A stretch of 64,000 nucleotides of DNA from Aphrophora alni (lineage: Eukaryota; Arthropoda; Insecta; Hemiptera; Aphrophoridae), in contig OY740765.1 in assembly GCA_963513935.1 (NCBI GenBank), forward strand, positions 118,115,362 through 118,179,361, given 5' to 3'. This document shows, in pieces, positions 11,486 through 22,835 of this stretch. Within the stretch, counting starts at the first letter, position 1; each line of letters begins with the position of its first letter. The translations under genes and the position numbers were made by a program. The notes under the pieces are model-generated. The model was not told the DNA's origin and searched no databases. It saw only the letters and a list, made by a program, of their open reading frames with translations.

Positions 11486-11708
11486 ATGATTTTAGATTTA
11501 ACAAAACATGCTTTTGAAATTTGGGAAAAATATTCTGATCTTAGTTTTGTACATGATATATATTTACAAGATATTTTAATTTCTAATAAAAAAAGGAATT
11601 CATACTTATAAAAAAAATTGTTACTTGTGGAAATGCTTTGGATGGTAAAGGATCAGTATTTGGACATGCATTTTTTCCTAATTATGATTATTCAACTGTT
11701 GAAATATC
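11486..11708 (+). pseudogene. Metalloproteinase (M10/MMP-like) catalytic-domain fragment
   Basis: A short frame from ATG at 11486 reads LTKHAFEIWEKYSDLSF followed by DILIS, resembling the start of a matrix-metalloproteinase catalytic domain. After a stop and frameshift, a second block reads CGNALDGKGSVFGHAFFPNY, resembling the family's DGxGGxLAHAFFP segment. The zinc-binding HExxHxxGxxH is not present: the sequence runs directly into a non-LTR fragment at about 11709. It has no introns or splice sites that I can see. It could be a retrocopy, a degraded host exon, or cargo of a viral or mobile element. The family call rests on two short motifs. Confidence 0.5.
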
Positions 11709-12225
11709 ACCATCAGCAGAGGGGACTCACCCCTACACTACGCAGTAGTGGGGTGACATCCCTTCCAAAGTTGTAAAAACTATTTCAAAAAATTCGGAGT
11801 ACTTACACTTCTGTGTATTTATATACTTGAAGTGTTCTTTGTCTTTAAATTCAAGTGTGATCATGTCCAAAATATGGATAAACAAAACTACAACATCAGG
11901 CAAGCTTATGAATATCGTGCCAAACAGTACAGGTTAAATTTATACACTAAACTTCCCTCAAAGCTCATAAGATGGTGCAAAGTTCATGAAAGAGCTTCCT
12001 AAAAGCATTCAAAATTTACCAAACTACAGGATTTAAAAAAATAGTCTTAGACAATTTCTACTGTCTGGATCCTTTTACTCGGTGGATGAGTTTATGCATC
12101 ATGATCGTACTATTTCATGATGGATGTGATCTCTTTTTTTTTGCAATATGTTTTATCCTGACTATACAGTAACATATTTATGTGTATTGTGTCAATTATT
12201 GTATATTTTTCTCTATTAAAGGATT
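11709..12225 (+). pseudogene. Non-LTR retrotransposon 3' end, plus-strand copy
   Basis: The inverted partner of 9936-10568. Plus-strand frames give KELPKSIQNLPNYRI and SGSFYSVDEFMHHDRTIS. The two copies are closely similar but carry separate substitutions and small indels, so they are two insertions or an old duplication rather than a fresh palindrome. The spacer of about 1.1 kb holds the Gypsy and metalloproteinase-like fragments. Confidence 0.75.
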
Positions 12226-12491
12226 TTTACCGAGGAGAGTGAACTAAAAAAATGACATCTGCATTTGTAAAAAGGAGTTGTCCTGAGAAATTGATTAGGG
12301 AATCAGATTCATTTGGCACAAAACACAGATATCACACCCAAGAAGAAGAAAAATAACTTGTCCATCTCTCTGGTCACCGATTATCACCCAGGCCTACAGA
12401 GATTAAGCAACATACTGAAGGAAGACTTCAAAATTCTATAAGCTCTCAACCATACCAAGAATCTTCTCACAGAACCTCCCAGAGTCCTTGT
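12226..12491 (+). pseudogene. Penelope-like element fragment, left half
   Basis: Frames read VTDYHPGLQRLSNILKEDF and LNHTKNLLTEPPRVL, resembling the stretch C-terminal to the reverse-transcriptase fingers of Penelope-like elements, just before the cysteine-rich linker to GIY-YIG. The homology stops at a TTAA where element B is inserted and resumes at 15017. Stops and frameshifts are present. Confidence 0.65.
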
Positions 12492-12495
12492 TTAA

Positions 12496-15012
12496 CCCTC
12501 CAGCTGGTGCATGTTAATGGGTCTTAAAAATTCTTCGTTCGTTTAAAAATTAATAAAATATATTATTTGTATACAAAACCTAACTTATAAGATATCATTT
12601 TTCTCAGAAAGATGCATAGAATTCATCTATGTAATAAAAAAATTATTTTTTGAAACGGTTTTGGAGTAAGTATGTTAGATGTCAAAAATGATATTAACTT
12701 ATTTTCAGAAATATCTGTATCACCCAAAATCAATAGCTTTCTAACTTTTTCTAAGATATACAAAAGTTTTGTGTAATATTTTTGAATATATTTAGGAAAA
12801 AAAATTAAAAAAAAATTTATATTTTAAAAATTAAAAAAAATATTTTACGAAAAAACTGAATTTTCTCTTTATTTTTTCCAAAAAACATTAAAAATAGTAA
12901 AATATATTTTATACAGAACTTCTATATATCATTATGTCCAGAAAGGTGCATAGAATTTAGTTGTGTAGTGCAAAAAAATGTTACATGCATCACATTTGGA
13001 GTTTTTTGGTCAAATACCAAAAAATCGAGAGTAACGGAGAGTAAAATTTCACAGAAATCGGTACATAAACCATATTAAAAATTTTTTATGATTTTTTTAA
13101 AATATTGATACAGATTTGTAATATATTTGTGGATAAAAGTTGCTAAAAAGAAAAATAAATTTTGAAAATTTTCATTAGACTAGGTACATTTTTACGTAAA
13201 ATGTGAATATTGACTAACTATATTCAAACAGTAACCAAAAATATAATTTTTATTCTAAACCAAAGTTTTTATTACCTATGTTCCCACAAATATACATAGA
13301 TTTTATGTGTGCAATGCAAAAAAAATTATATGGAAACATTTTAGAGTTATTACGGATGGAATCAACAAATTTACCCTGTAACCGAGGCAAAATTCCACAG
13401 AAATAGGTATATAAACCATATTACAAATTTTTTATGATTTTTTTTAAATATTGATACAGATTTGTAATATATTTGTGGATAAAAGTTGCTAAAAAGAAAA
13501 ATCAATTTTGAAAATTTTTATTAGACATGGGTCATTTATGATAAAAATCTACCTTCACAATAGCCTAGATGTTGAGGTTAGGGCTGTGAAAAAAAAAAAC
13601 CAAAAATATGAAATATCACTAATAAATACACTCTACAAACATTGACACATTTATTATAAGTTGTATATACATTTATATATTATGTATATACATATTATAA
13701 TAAATAAATGGTTTCTTGAAACTAAAAGTTCCAATAGCAAATCTAGAACTAGGCCTGACTAGTATTAGATTTGGCTAGACTAGGCCGAAAATATAAATTA
13801 TCACTCATAACTACACTCTACAAACATTGACACATTTATTTTAAGCTGTATAAACAAATTATAATTAAAAAATCACTTCATGAAACTTATATTCACTATA
13901 AAAACACAAAGCAATTGCACTTTGAAATTTCCACATCGGCAAAAATCTTGCGAGATCGAAGTAACAAATTTGAGGTTATTCTACGTTTTATAAAGTACCA
14001 CAGCCTTTGTATTTTTCCTTGTACAGATGTGTTTCAAATACAAGGTTAAATATTGAAACCTCCTCTTTACAGTTATATCAAAAACGACAAGATTGTATAA
14101 AAATAAAGATCGGATTCTTCAAGACTGTCTAGACATTGAATATCGCTAACCGGTCTGAAAGTTCAGAGGATCATTTCCTAGAATGGATATAAAACGTAAA
14201 CTATATAACTTAGGATGATTTCGTCTTCATAGTTCGAAAGAGGAAGAAAAATACTATATAATATTGTCAACTTGTAACATTTAGACAAGTTTTACCATTT
14301 CGAAAAAATATATGAACATATAGGTGATATTTTCTATATAAAACTCGCCGCGAGAAACTGTCGCAATCTAGCGCTAACAAGGTAAACTTCAGTCTTGTCT
14401 TATATCTTTACTACACGGTACATAAAATTTTCTAAACTTGGTTATGAAAGATTGAAAGATAACCTTTTCATTGGTATAAAATACATTTCGATAATATAAT
14501 ATCTACTAGGATAAAAGTTGAATTGTAAAAAATGTAATTTTTAGCGTGTAAAATAGCGTTAAAATTCTTGATTTGGTTTAATTTTTATATAATAAAAACT
14601 ATACTAGTTGGAAACATTTGAAAAAGACAGTTTTGAAGAGAAAGACGCGATCTATCAAGCAGTGTTAGGTTATATTTGACTGACAGTAATTTGGAAATAA
14701 GAAAAATAGGCAAACAGGAAGAATGTTTTGTTTAAAACTTGTTGACGTAAAACTTTGACGTTTCGCATGAAAACTATGCGAACTTCGCCAATTTTTGGAA
14801 TATTATTAATATCGTTTTGTGGTATTTTTTTTGCATGATATGCATCTACGGAACATTAGCTTTCCAACGGTATTTTATTTATTGCGATAGGACAATTTTA
14901 AGTGGGCGTAACGTTGAATGGCAAAATACGTGTTTTTTAGTTGGTGAATAGAGCCGTGACTAACGAAGCGACCACTTTTAAAGCAAAAAGGGGTCGATCA
15001 CCAGTTGGAGGG
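12496..15012 (+). mobile_element. TTAA-flanked CCCT family, copy B (2,517 bp)
   Basis: TTAA at 12492-12495 and 15013-15016. The 5' end CCCTCCAGCTGGTG matches the complement of the 3' end, CCCTCCAACTGGTG, at 13 of 14 positions. The interior repeats the ~340-bp sub-repeats of copy A (landmarks near 12600, 12945 and 13280), and the 3' region shares the GCTTTCCAACGG block (near 14860). No transposase is recognised. Its insertion splits a Penelope-like remnant, so it is younger than that element. Confidence 0.88.
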
Positions 15013-15016
15013 TTAA

Positions 15017-15500
15017 ACAGCCCATAAATCTGAAATGCATGTTAGTTCATTCGAAGCTTCCGGAGCCCAACACACCTAAACAACCTAACCTTCCCTACGG
15101 TTATTTTCCATGCAATAGGCCATGACGCAAAACATATAAAATACATCTTCCGTCCAACAACTTCAATAGTTCCTTTAGTAAAAAAATATTTTTAATTAAA
15201 GGTCATCACATATGTACAACAAAAACTGTTATCTACCAACTGGTTTTGCCCAGCTCAATATATTTAACCTAACCACAGACAACTTAAGCATCTGGATGAA
15301 TGGCCACAGACTTATATTGATAATCATGGATATGGAGAAACCAAGTGCACAACATGCAGCAATCCACAACGTTGTCACTTTTGATGAATGCTTCACGACA
15401 AAAATCATAAAACCACTCCCTTCATAATTTAACCCCTCAGAACTAAGAAGATGGAAACTGTTTCACTAATGGGTCTCAAAATCTAGAGAACCCTCTTTTC
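15017..15500 (+). pseudogene. Penelope-like element fragment, right half with GIY-YIG-region remnant
   Basis: Continues the fragment ending at 12491. Blocks include INLKCMLVHSKLPEPNTP, a FRPTTSIV-like block, TKTVIYQL (GIY-like strand), then LSIWMNGHR, AAIHNVVTFDECFTTKIIK and LRRWKLFH. These resemble the GIY-YIG endonuclease and C-terminal tail of Penelope-like elements. One stretch (15212-15427) is open for 71 codons; the rest needs frame changes. The YIG motif itself is not preserved. Confidence 0.65.
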
Positions 15501-15724
15501 TTAATCTTAGATGAATAATCTTTTTCCCTTTCCCAACAGGCTTTATAAAAATAAAAAAGTCTATGGTTCAACACTTAGTACAGATCCATCCCAGATTAAA
15601 ACAATTCAGTCTTCTTTTTATATTTTACTGATTGAGAAAGTGAACAGTGTTTACAAAATATTTCAACGTTTAATTGAACTTTAATGTTTTTGTATGTGTT
15701 TTCTTACGTGTGTACTATTAGGTA

Positions 15725-15800
15725 ATATCCGAGGACCACTTTCCAAGGTAAGCCTGTGTCCACACATTACAAGTTTTCCTTTATTATTGAAATGCAACCC
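15725..15800. repeat. Dispersed short repeat (ACTTTCCAAGGTAAGCCT family), copy 1
   Basis: The core GGACCACTTTCCAAGGTAAG and flanking sequence recur at about 33085-33145 (same strand) and 27730-27815 (opposite strand, with a small insertion). Similarity continues for tens of bases. Element type unknown. Confidence 0.55.
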
Positions 15801-16129
15801 TTGTCCAGTGTATTGACTTCTGTTAATTATACTATTTATGTCAAGCCATAGTAAATTTATGTCATTCTGGCATCTTAAAAAAAACTTACGAGTAGACTAT
15901 ATTTCTTCTAAAACTATCATAATCCCTAACACTGTATATTTTGATTTCATGTTTTCCTGCTATTTTTAAATGGGGATGTCAAGGTAGTTGATCATGTTTT
16001 GTTCCATTTCCATTTTGAATTCTAGAGAAGGATGAAGGTTGTTGAGGAATGGTCAAAATTTCTTAATTGTCTGTGTGCTTTGATACAAAATAATTATGTC
16101 GTTGACATTTCTGTAGTAATAAATTATGT

Positions 16130-16204
16130 TTTTGTAGTGTTGTAAAAACAGACAAACTTCAGAGGAAAGGAATTTACCAAATAGCATGTGCTGATTGCTC
16201 TAAG

Positions 16205-16261
<57 letters not shown>

Positions 16262-16560
16262 ACAGACAGAGTAATCATTCCATAAGAGATTTAAAGAACA
16301 CATTCCACAATCTACACAACCTCCAAAAAAAAAAAAAAAATCAATCATAGTTTGCTGAATACATAATACAAACCAATCGCAAGTATAAAGGAATAGACAA
16401 ATCATTAACCGTTTTACTTATAAATGTAATAAAGGAAAACTTACGAATGTGTTAGATCAATATGAGATTTATAAGGCATTCAAAACAGAACCTGGAAGAC
16501 TGCTTAATGAGAAACAGAATTTCTAATCTAACCCATTATTCGATACATTGATGGGCATTG
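16130..16560 (+). pseudogene. Penelope-like GIY-YIG endonuclease remnant with (TA)n in the YIG codons
   Basis: Frames read GIYQIACADCSKK, then a (TA)n run, then GQTGR with RFKEHI-like sequence, KYKGIDKSLTVL and finally YEIYKAFKTEPGRLLNEKQNF. This is the order of a GIY-YIG endonuclease domain (GIY, YIGQTGR, R and E regions) and the tail of Penelope-like elements. The codons for Y-I before GQTGR have expanded into a microsatellite of about 50 bp. Frameshifts show the copy is dead. It lies about 600 bp after another Penelope-type fragment, but the protein sequences differ, so it is probably a second family. Confidence 0.75.
16207..16259. repeat. (TA)n microsatellite inside the GIY-YIG remnant
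   Basis: An uninterrupted AT/TA run of about 52 bp. Confidence 0.97.
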
Positions 16561-17800
16561 TACAAGTAAATACAGACTAGTTTCCTATGAAGATGTAATA
16601 ATAACATGCAGTTTGGTCCTAGACAGTGAGCCAAATAAAATATAGAAATAAAAATAAATATGTTGTCGACATGTAAATTCAATGTGCATGTGTTTCCGTG
16701 TGTACTCATGTAGAAAAAATGTGTAAGTGATTTTACAATTAATGACGCAGGATAATGATCCTGAATGACTACTTGAAAATTGCTAAATAGCTGAAATGGC
16801 CGTCATGAAATCTCACAACGTATAGACTATTGGATGGTAAGTTATATATTATTTGTAATCAAAATAATAGTCGCTATGGCAAATATAAATAATAATAAAT
16901 TAAAATATTATTTATATACCATTCCATATATTGATATTAAAAAAATTATTTATATTGTTATATTTAAAGTTCAAGATTATTTAACGCAATATCTCACAGA
17001 AATTGTAATAAAAATATTGACTAATTTTGTAAGAAACACAATTTTCATTATTCAAATTAAATGGACTTTATCTTCACTAGTTGTGCACCATCTTCGTTTC
17101 AAGGATAAAGTATGAAATAGGAATTAAAGTACTTTGTATGGAAACGGGCTGTTGTTACATTAAAAACATAATCTTCAGAGGTTTTAAAAAACACACTCTG
17201 CCACCATTTTAATTGGCTGATTTATATTAACAATGTCTTTTGGAAATGTATAAAAGCAGTATAACTATAATATATTTTGTTTGAAATGTATGTAAATCTT
17301 CATTTAACTGTAAATGCCATAGTAGTACTTTTTTATATTTTTAAATGTGCCAGATTAAATTTTTGTAAATGCAAGTCAAAATATCTACAAATATAAATAC
17401 CTATGCATTTTCTCCTTTTTAATATACATATATTATATTATAAATAAGGAACAGGATATAATTTTAAGAAGTTTACAATTGAAGGTATTTTTAAGGAATG
17501 GTTTAATGTATGTAACAAATAGCTACTAGGTCTAAGATTTAAAGATTCTAAAAACACATTTTAGTTTTAACAAAAATTATTGTGCAAATACTTTTTCCTT
17601 GAAAATTATTGGATAAATTTTTCTTTACTTTTATAATGTCATAAATAAAAAAGATTAGTTAAAAAACATATTTTATTCTTAACACAAGTTATTTATCAAA
17701 ATATATTTGACTTCAAACTGATTACATAAATTTTGTCCTCTCTTTAATGACATTATAAATAAAAAAGATTATTTTATAAACATATTTTAGGTTTAATACA
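16561..17800 (+). other. CARNMT1 intron, AT-rich, nothing recognised
   Basis: AT-rich sequence with short direct similarities (ATAAATAAAAAAGATTA near 17644 and 17756, each followed by related ACATATTTTA sequence). No coding or transposon signature recognised. Confidence 0.5.
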
Positions 17801-17807
17801 AATTATA

Positions 17808-17811
17808 TGTG

Positions 17812-17853
<42 letters not shown>

Positions 17854-17910
17854 CGTGTGTGTGTGTGTCTGTGTGTGGTGTGTGTGCGTGCGTGCATGTG
17901 TGTGTGTGAT
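17808..17910. repeat. (GT)n-rich microsatellite near CARNMT1 acceptor
   Basis: About 100 bp of GT repeats with scattered GC and other interruptions, ending about 45 bp before the exon at 17954. The open frame through it, VCVCVC, is an artefact of the repeat. Confidence 0.95.
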
Positions 17911-17953
17911 TGTGTCTGCCAGTTCTTAAAATTGTTTTTTTCTGTTTATCCAG

Positions 17954-18078
17954 GTGGCTTTTGGATTAACTTAGGTCCTTTACTTTACCATTTCACCAAC
18001 ACCATGAAACCAGGATCCATAGAAATTAGTTATGCAGACCTTAAAGAAGTCATCACAGGATTTGGTTTCAAGTTTAAG
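17954..18078 (+). CDS. CARNMT1: CARNMT1 exon, penultimate
   Basis: A 125-bp exon encoding [14 protein letters not shown] followed by the [20 protein letters not shown] segment, the most recognisable block of carnosine N-methyltransferase. It completes the Gly codon split at 4235 and ends in phase 0 at AAG before donor GTACTA (18079). The acceptor CAG ends at 17953. A (GT)n-rich tract ends about 45 bp upstream and so lies in the branch-point/polypyrimidine neighbourhood. All residues of the conserved block are present with no stops, so the gene appears functional. The next intron is 13.6 kb and contains at least four transposon families. Confidence 0.95.
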
Positions 18079-18132
18079 GTACTATACAATGGGCTTCAAT
18101 AGATTAATCCATCCAATATATGGTATTTGTAT

Positions 18133-18409
18133 TTACTATAAAACTCCATTTATCTAGATTAATTAGGAATCAGCCTGATCCCGGATATGTGGAAATTCAG
18201 ATATTTGGATTAGAAGGTATAAAAGGAGTTGTTAGGATTGGTTCCTCAAATTTGGGTTTGTTAGGAAGTTCCTTTTACTGCCTGGTTTCTTTAACTTTCA
18301 ATATAATCAAATCAGTGGTTCAGTACGTAATTAATCTTTATTAACAATTATTATTAACAATGACTATCTCCTATCTTATTACAATACTACAATATCCTTA
18401 TTACTACTA
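18133..18409. mobile_element. Probable Tigger-type terminal region
   Basis: CTATAAAACTCCATTTATCT, then GATCCCGGATATGTGGAAAT, resembles the start of Tigger elements (TIR like CAGTAAAACCCCGTTTAT). It begins about 55 bp after the CARNMT1 exon and is cut by TTAA copy C at 18410. Sequence right of copy C (20917-21560) may be the rest of the same element, but its coding identity is unclear. Confidence 0.45.
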
Positions 18410-18413
18410 TTAA

Positions 18414-18530
18414 CCCTAGAACTGACCAATGTTAAAGGTATTGTTTAGTTTTGTTTTCTTAAAAAGTTCATAAAAAATAATTATTGTATGCAAAACCTAA
18501 TTTGTAGGATATCATTTTTCTCAGAAAGAT

Positions 18531-18565
<35 letters not shown>

Positions 18566-20912
18566 ATATGAAACGGTTTTGAAGTAAGTATGTTAGGTGT
18601 CAAAAAAAGAAGTTAACATTTTTCAGAAAAACCTGTATCATCCAAAATCAATGGCTTGCCACTTATTTTCAAGATATACAAAAGTTTTGTATAATATTTG
18701 TGAATATATTTAGGGAAAAAAAATTAATTTGTAACATTTTCATTAATTATTATTTTTATTTTTTTTACAAAAATAGGTAAAATGTTAGGTCTAATTTGAA
18801 AAAATCACCAAAAATAGTAATATTATGGAAAACACAACTTCTATATATATCATTATATTCAGAAAGGTGCATAAAATTTAGTTGTGTAGTGAAAAAAATT
18901 GAGATATAAAAAATTTTGAGTTTTTAGTTCAGGAATCAAAAAATTGTCTGGTGGCTGAGGCACAAATTGCACCAAAAAGGTAATGTACACCATACAATTA
19001 AAAAAAAAAAAGTCAAGTATTAAAGAGATTTGTAATATATTTGTGGATAAAAGTTGATTAAAAAAAAAAATTAATTTGTTACATTTTCAAAAAAAATTGT
19101 TTTACGATAAAAGGTAAAATATAAGTGCTAATTTGAAAAAAAATCACAAAAATTAGTAGTCTAATATAATGCAAAACACACTTCAAATTATCATTTCCTT
19201 CAGAAAGGTGCTTAGAATTTAGTTGTGTAGTGAAAAAAAATTAGATTTAAAAAAATTTGAGTTATTAGGTCAGGAATAAAAAAATCGTCCGGTGGCCGAG
19301 GCAAAAATTGCACAGAAAAGGTAATGTACACCATACAAAATATTTTTTTGATTTTTTTCCAATATTACTAGAGATTTGTAATATATTTTTGAATAATAGT
19401 TGATAAAAAAAATTAATTTATATTTTCATTGGTTAGTATCTCAGAAATCAAAAATTCTTACAAAAACCAAAGGCAAAATACCAAATGAAAGCTTATATTT
19501 ACATATATCAGCATTTTTTCCAAAATTAGATAGGCCTATATAAATTTATATACATTTTGGTAAAAACATAATCAATTTATAAAATTTTCAGAAAAAAAAA
19601 ATTTTTATAAGTAAACAATTGGAAATTTGCTAAAAAGGTTAGACCAGATATAACATAACCTATTTCTAGACAGACTCAGTATTAGATAAGTCTAACAATA
19701 ACATTCGCTCAAAACAATAAATTCTACAAACAATAATACAGATATTATAATTTGTATACATAAATTATAATAAATAAATAAACATACCTAACAAAATAAG
19801 TTCACAATAACAGAAATAAATCAAGCCACGCACACTTGAAAGACTATGCATAAATTTTGTACACAAGTTCAAGTTGAGATAGAATCATCTAAAATAACTC
19901 TATGACGTAAAAAGTGGTATCATATGAAAGATCTAAATTTCGTCTTCCTAATAGTGTAAAGATCGATTACAAAATATCAATGTAAGTAATCGATATTTCC
20001 TATTTAGTAAACTGCACCAAAAAAAAAATGAGTCTGGTTTGGTTTGCTGGTTCGGTTTGGTTACTACTTCGTAGAATGTAATATATCTCATAAACTATAT
20101 AACTTACGATAATTTCGAATTCGTAGTTCGAAAGAGAAAGAAAATTACTATATAATATTGTCAACTTGTGGTATTTGGACAAGTATTACCATTTCGTAAA
20201 ATTGTATGGACACTGAGTACACATTTTTTTATATAAACGCTTATTGCGTCAAGTGAGGCGCTCTAGTGGAATATTAGTCAACTTTATCGAATTCTTGAAT
20301 TTTTACTTTTTGTAAGAAGGATTTTGGTATTCATGATTATGAAAGATTAAAACATTATCTTTACAGTGATATATAATTCATTTCGATAAAATAATATTTA
20401 CTAGGATAAAAGTTGAATTGAAAAGAATGTGATTTTTAGTGTATAAAAATGTATTAAAATTCTTGATTTTGTTTATTTTTTATTTAATAAAAACTGTAAC
20501 AGATAGAAAGATTTAGAAAACACTGATCGAAAGAGGAAGATGTGATCTATAGAACAGTGTTATAGTAGATATGTTTGACAGAAAAATTAGATTTGTGAAC
20601 ATCTGAGAAAGAATAGTGTCATTTCTGTTTACAACCGCTAGGTTCAAATCTGATTTTATGCATCAAAATATGCAAATTTTACTTATTTTTTAAATATTGT
20701 TTATAAACGTTTTAAGGTTGGTTTTTTTTTTTTTTTTTTCATGATTTTGCATCTATAAAACATTAGCTTTCCAACACTATTTTATTTATTGCGGTAGGAC
20801 GATTCTGAATGGGCAAAAAGTTGAATTGCAAAAAAAAACGTGTTTACTAAGTTGGGATAACCTACTTGTCTGGAAAGCGTGGGATCGTTCGGGGTCTTGG
20901 CCGGTTCTAGGG
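18414..20912 (+). mobile_element. TTAA-flanked CCCT family, copy C (2,499 bp)
   Basis: TTAA at 18410-18413 and 20913-20916. Ends are CCCTAGAACTGACCAA and, in complement, CCCTAGAACCGGCCAA: matched to each other but different from copies A, B and D. Internal ~340-bp sub-repeats carry TCAGAAAGGTGCATAA-like landmarks near 18850 and 19200 and a GGCCGAGGCAAAAATTGCAC phrase near 19290. The 3' region has the GCTTTCCAAC block near 20768. No transposase seen. Confidence 0.88.
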
Positions 20913-20916
20913 TTAA

Positions 20917-21560
20917 TCCAGAATGACTCTAAGTCTCAATACTCCTAAGTAGCTCATACTCGCCAAGTCCGTCTGGCTATCTTCAAGAATTCCTGCAGCA
21001 CCTTCCTTGATCAATCTTGGCCCACTGACCAAGTTTTCTCCCACCCAAGGGTTTATATATGTTTGTAGCATCAATGACGTCTGCCTTGCTTGCAAGGTAA
21101 GCAATTTCATCATTTTTCCAGGTCTGTCACAATAATTATTGTTGTCATACTGGGTTCTTAAAAAGAACTCGGACTATATTGCTAACTAAAACTATCCTTA
21201 TTCCTAACTAATGAACAATATAATTCGAGTACTAATGAACAAACAACTGTGAAAATTATATTAAATTCATATTTTTAAAAAAATATTTCTAAGATCATTA
21301 AAAATAAAGTAGTCTATATTACAAACAAACAAAATAGATATAGACCTATAACCGTCAGGGCTACTATAGTGAGTGGCAATCCCAAGAGACTTTAGCTGAG
21401 TCCACACCTTTTATCATATAATCTTGGTTTAAATCCCTCTCTTTCATATTTCTATCAGGTAAGACCAACTCTTGCTTGACCTGATAGATCAACTCTTGTT
21501 CTCTTCCAATTCAGATGCTATTAGGGATTTTGAGGACTAGGTATCTTTATTTTTTATTCT
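20917..21560 (-). other. Unidentified sequence, possible transposon coding remnant
   Basis: On the minus strand, fragments such as KNDEIAYLASKADVIDATNI and MKERDLNQDYMIKGVDS look protein-coding but are broken by stops. With the Tigger-like end at 18133 they could be the coding part of one element split by copy C. I could not match them to a specific family. Confidence 0.3.
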
Positions 21561-21639
21561 CTTCTTCCTTTTTGTATAAGGCGAAGATGACCGTGCTTTT
21601 TTTAATTTTTTAATATTATTTTAGCTCTCATAGTTATTG

Positions 21640-22835
21640 AGATATACAAATTCTACGAAATTCTACACTGTGTGTTTTCTTTTCGACAAGCTGACGAAAT
21701 GTCAAATATCGATTAGTAATATTTTGATTTTTTTTACTATCTATATATTATTGTGAAGAGGAAGTTCAGCTTTTTCAAATGGTTTATTGAATTTCACTCT
21801 ATTGCAAATATTTTGTTTGGAGTGTACAAACAATATCGTCATTCTAAATGTTTTTGAGGTGACCTTTGTTCTTCACTGACCATGTCATGTGACAACCTGT
21901 CATTTACGGGTGTATCGTTCAGTTAATGTGTTGGAAGTTATTGTTTTGAGAATTTATTAATTTGTAATTTATTGTGAATTATTTATTATTTTTTGTTCAT
22001 GTGTTAGACAGATTTATTTTCAAGTACTATAACTATTGAAAGTGTTTGAATAGTCTAAAAATTATTTTCTGCTATTTTATACAAGTTTGTTGGTGTTTTT
22101 TTGGTAAAAATTTTTGTGACGCAAAGACAATTTTTCTCCTTCTTGATTACCAGACTATCTAAAATATATCATTGTAGAATATTTATAAATTCATACTTAA
22201 ATTGTACATACATTTCTCTAAACAATAGTATATAACAAGTTGGGATTTGGATAAAATTAATATTTGGGGTGAATTTTTCAAAATAGGCTTAATGTTTTAC
22301 CTATTTTGTACTTTTTCCTTAAACATTTCTTTTTTCTAATGAAAATTCTAAATTGATATATTTTTTGTACACACTTTTATTTACAATTAATTATACTACA
22401 AAATTTTATTTTATTTTGAAAATATAGATTTTTTTTGTATGATTTGTTTGTTTTGACTTCGGTTAATGCACAATTTTTTGATTCCTGACATATTAATTCC
22501 AAAGTTTTTAATGTCTAATTTTGTTTTATTGCATACATAAATAAAATTCTACTCATCTGTTTCTAACAAATGATATATTACAAGTAGGGATTTGTATAAA
22601 ATAACTATTTCTTCTGAATTTTTCAAAATGTATATTTTATACCTTGATTAATTTTTTTATCCACATTTATTTTCAACTGTAGTACACAACTTTTGTATAT
22701 CTTGAAATATGACAAATTTTGTTTTTTGGTATAGGCTTTTTTATTCGTTTTTACTTCATTTTTTGCATCTTTTTGATTCCTAACATATTAGCTCCAAAAT
22801 TTTTACATCTAACATTTTTTTCATTATACAGGTGA
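21640..22835 (-). mobile_element. TTAA-CCCT family fragment, reverse orientation (copy E)
   Basis: The reverse complement carries the sub-repeat landmarks of copies A-D: a TTTTGATTCCTGAC phrase on the plus strand near 22480 and 22770, ATGTGGATAAAAAAATTAAT-type spacers, and repeats spaced by a few hundred bp. No TTAA or terminal repeat was found at either end, so it is truncated or decayed. Confidence 0.6.

Noticed and set aside
16124..16405. Minus-strand open frame with YIYIYI run
   Set aside because: Translation of the TA microsatellite; the plus strand carries the GIY-YIG remnant.
17809..18102. Open frame of 97 codons through VCVCVC repeats into the CARNMT1 exon
   Set aside because: The first half is translated (GT)n microsatellite; the splice acceptor at 17953 and homology define the real exon.
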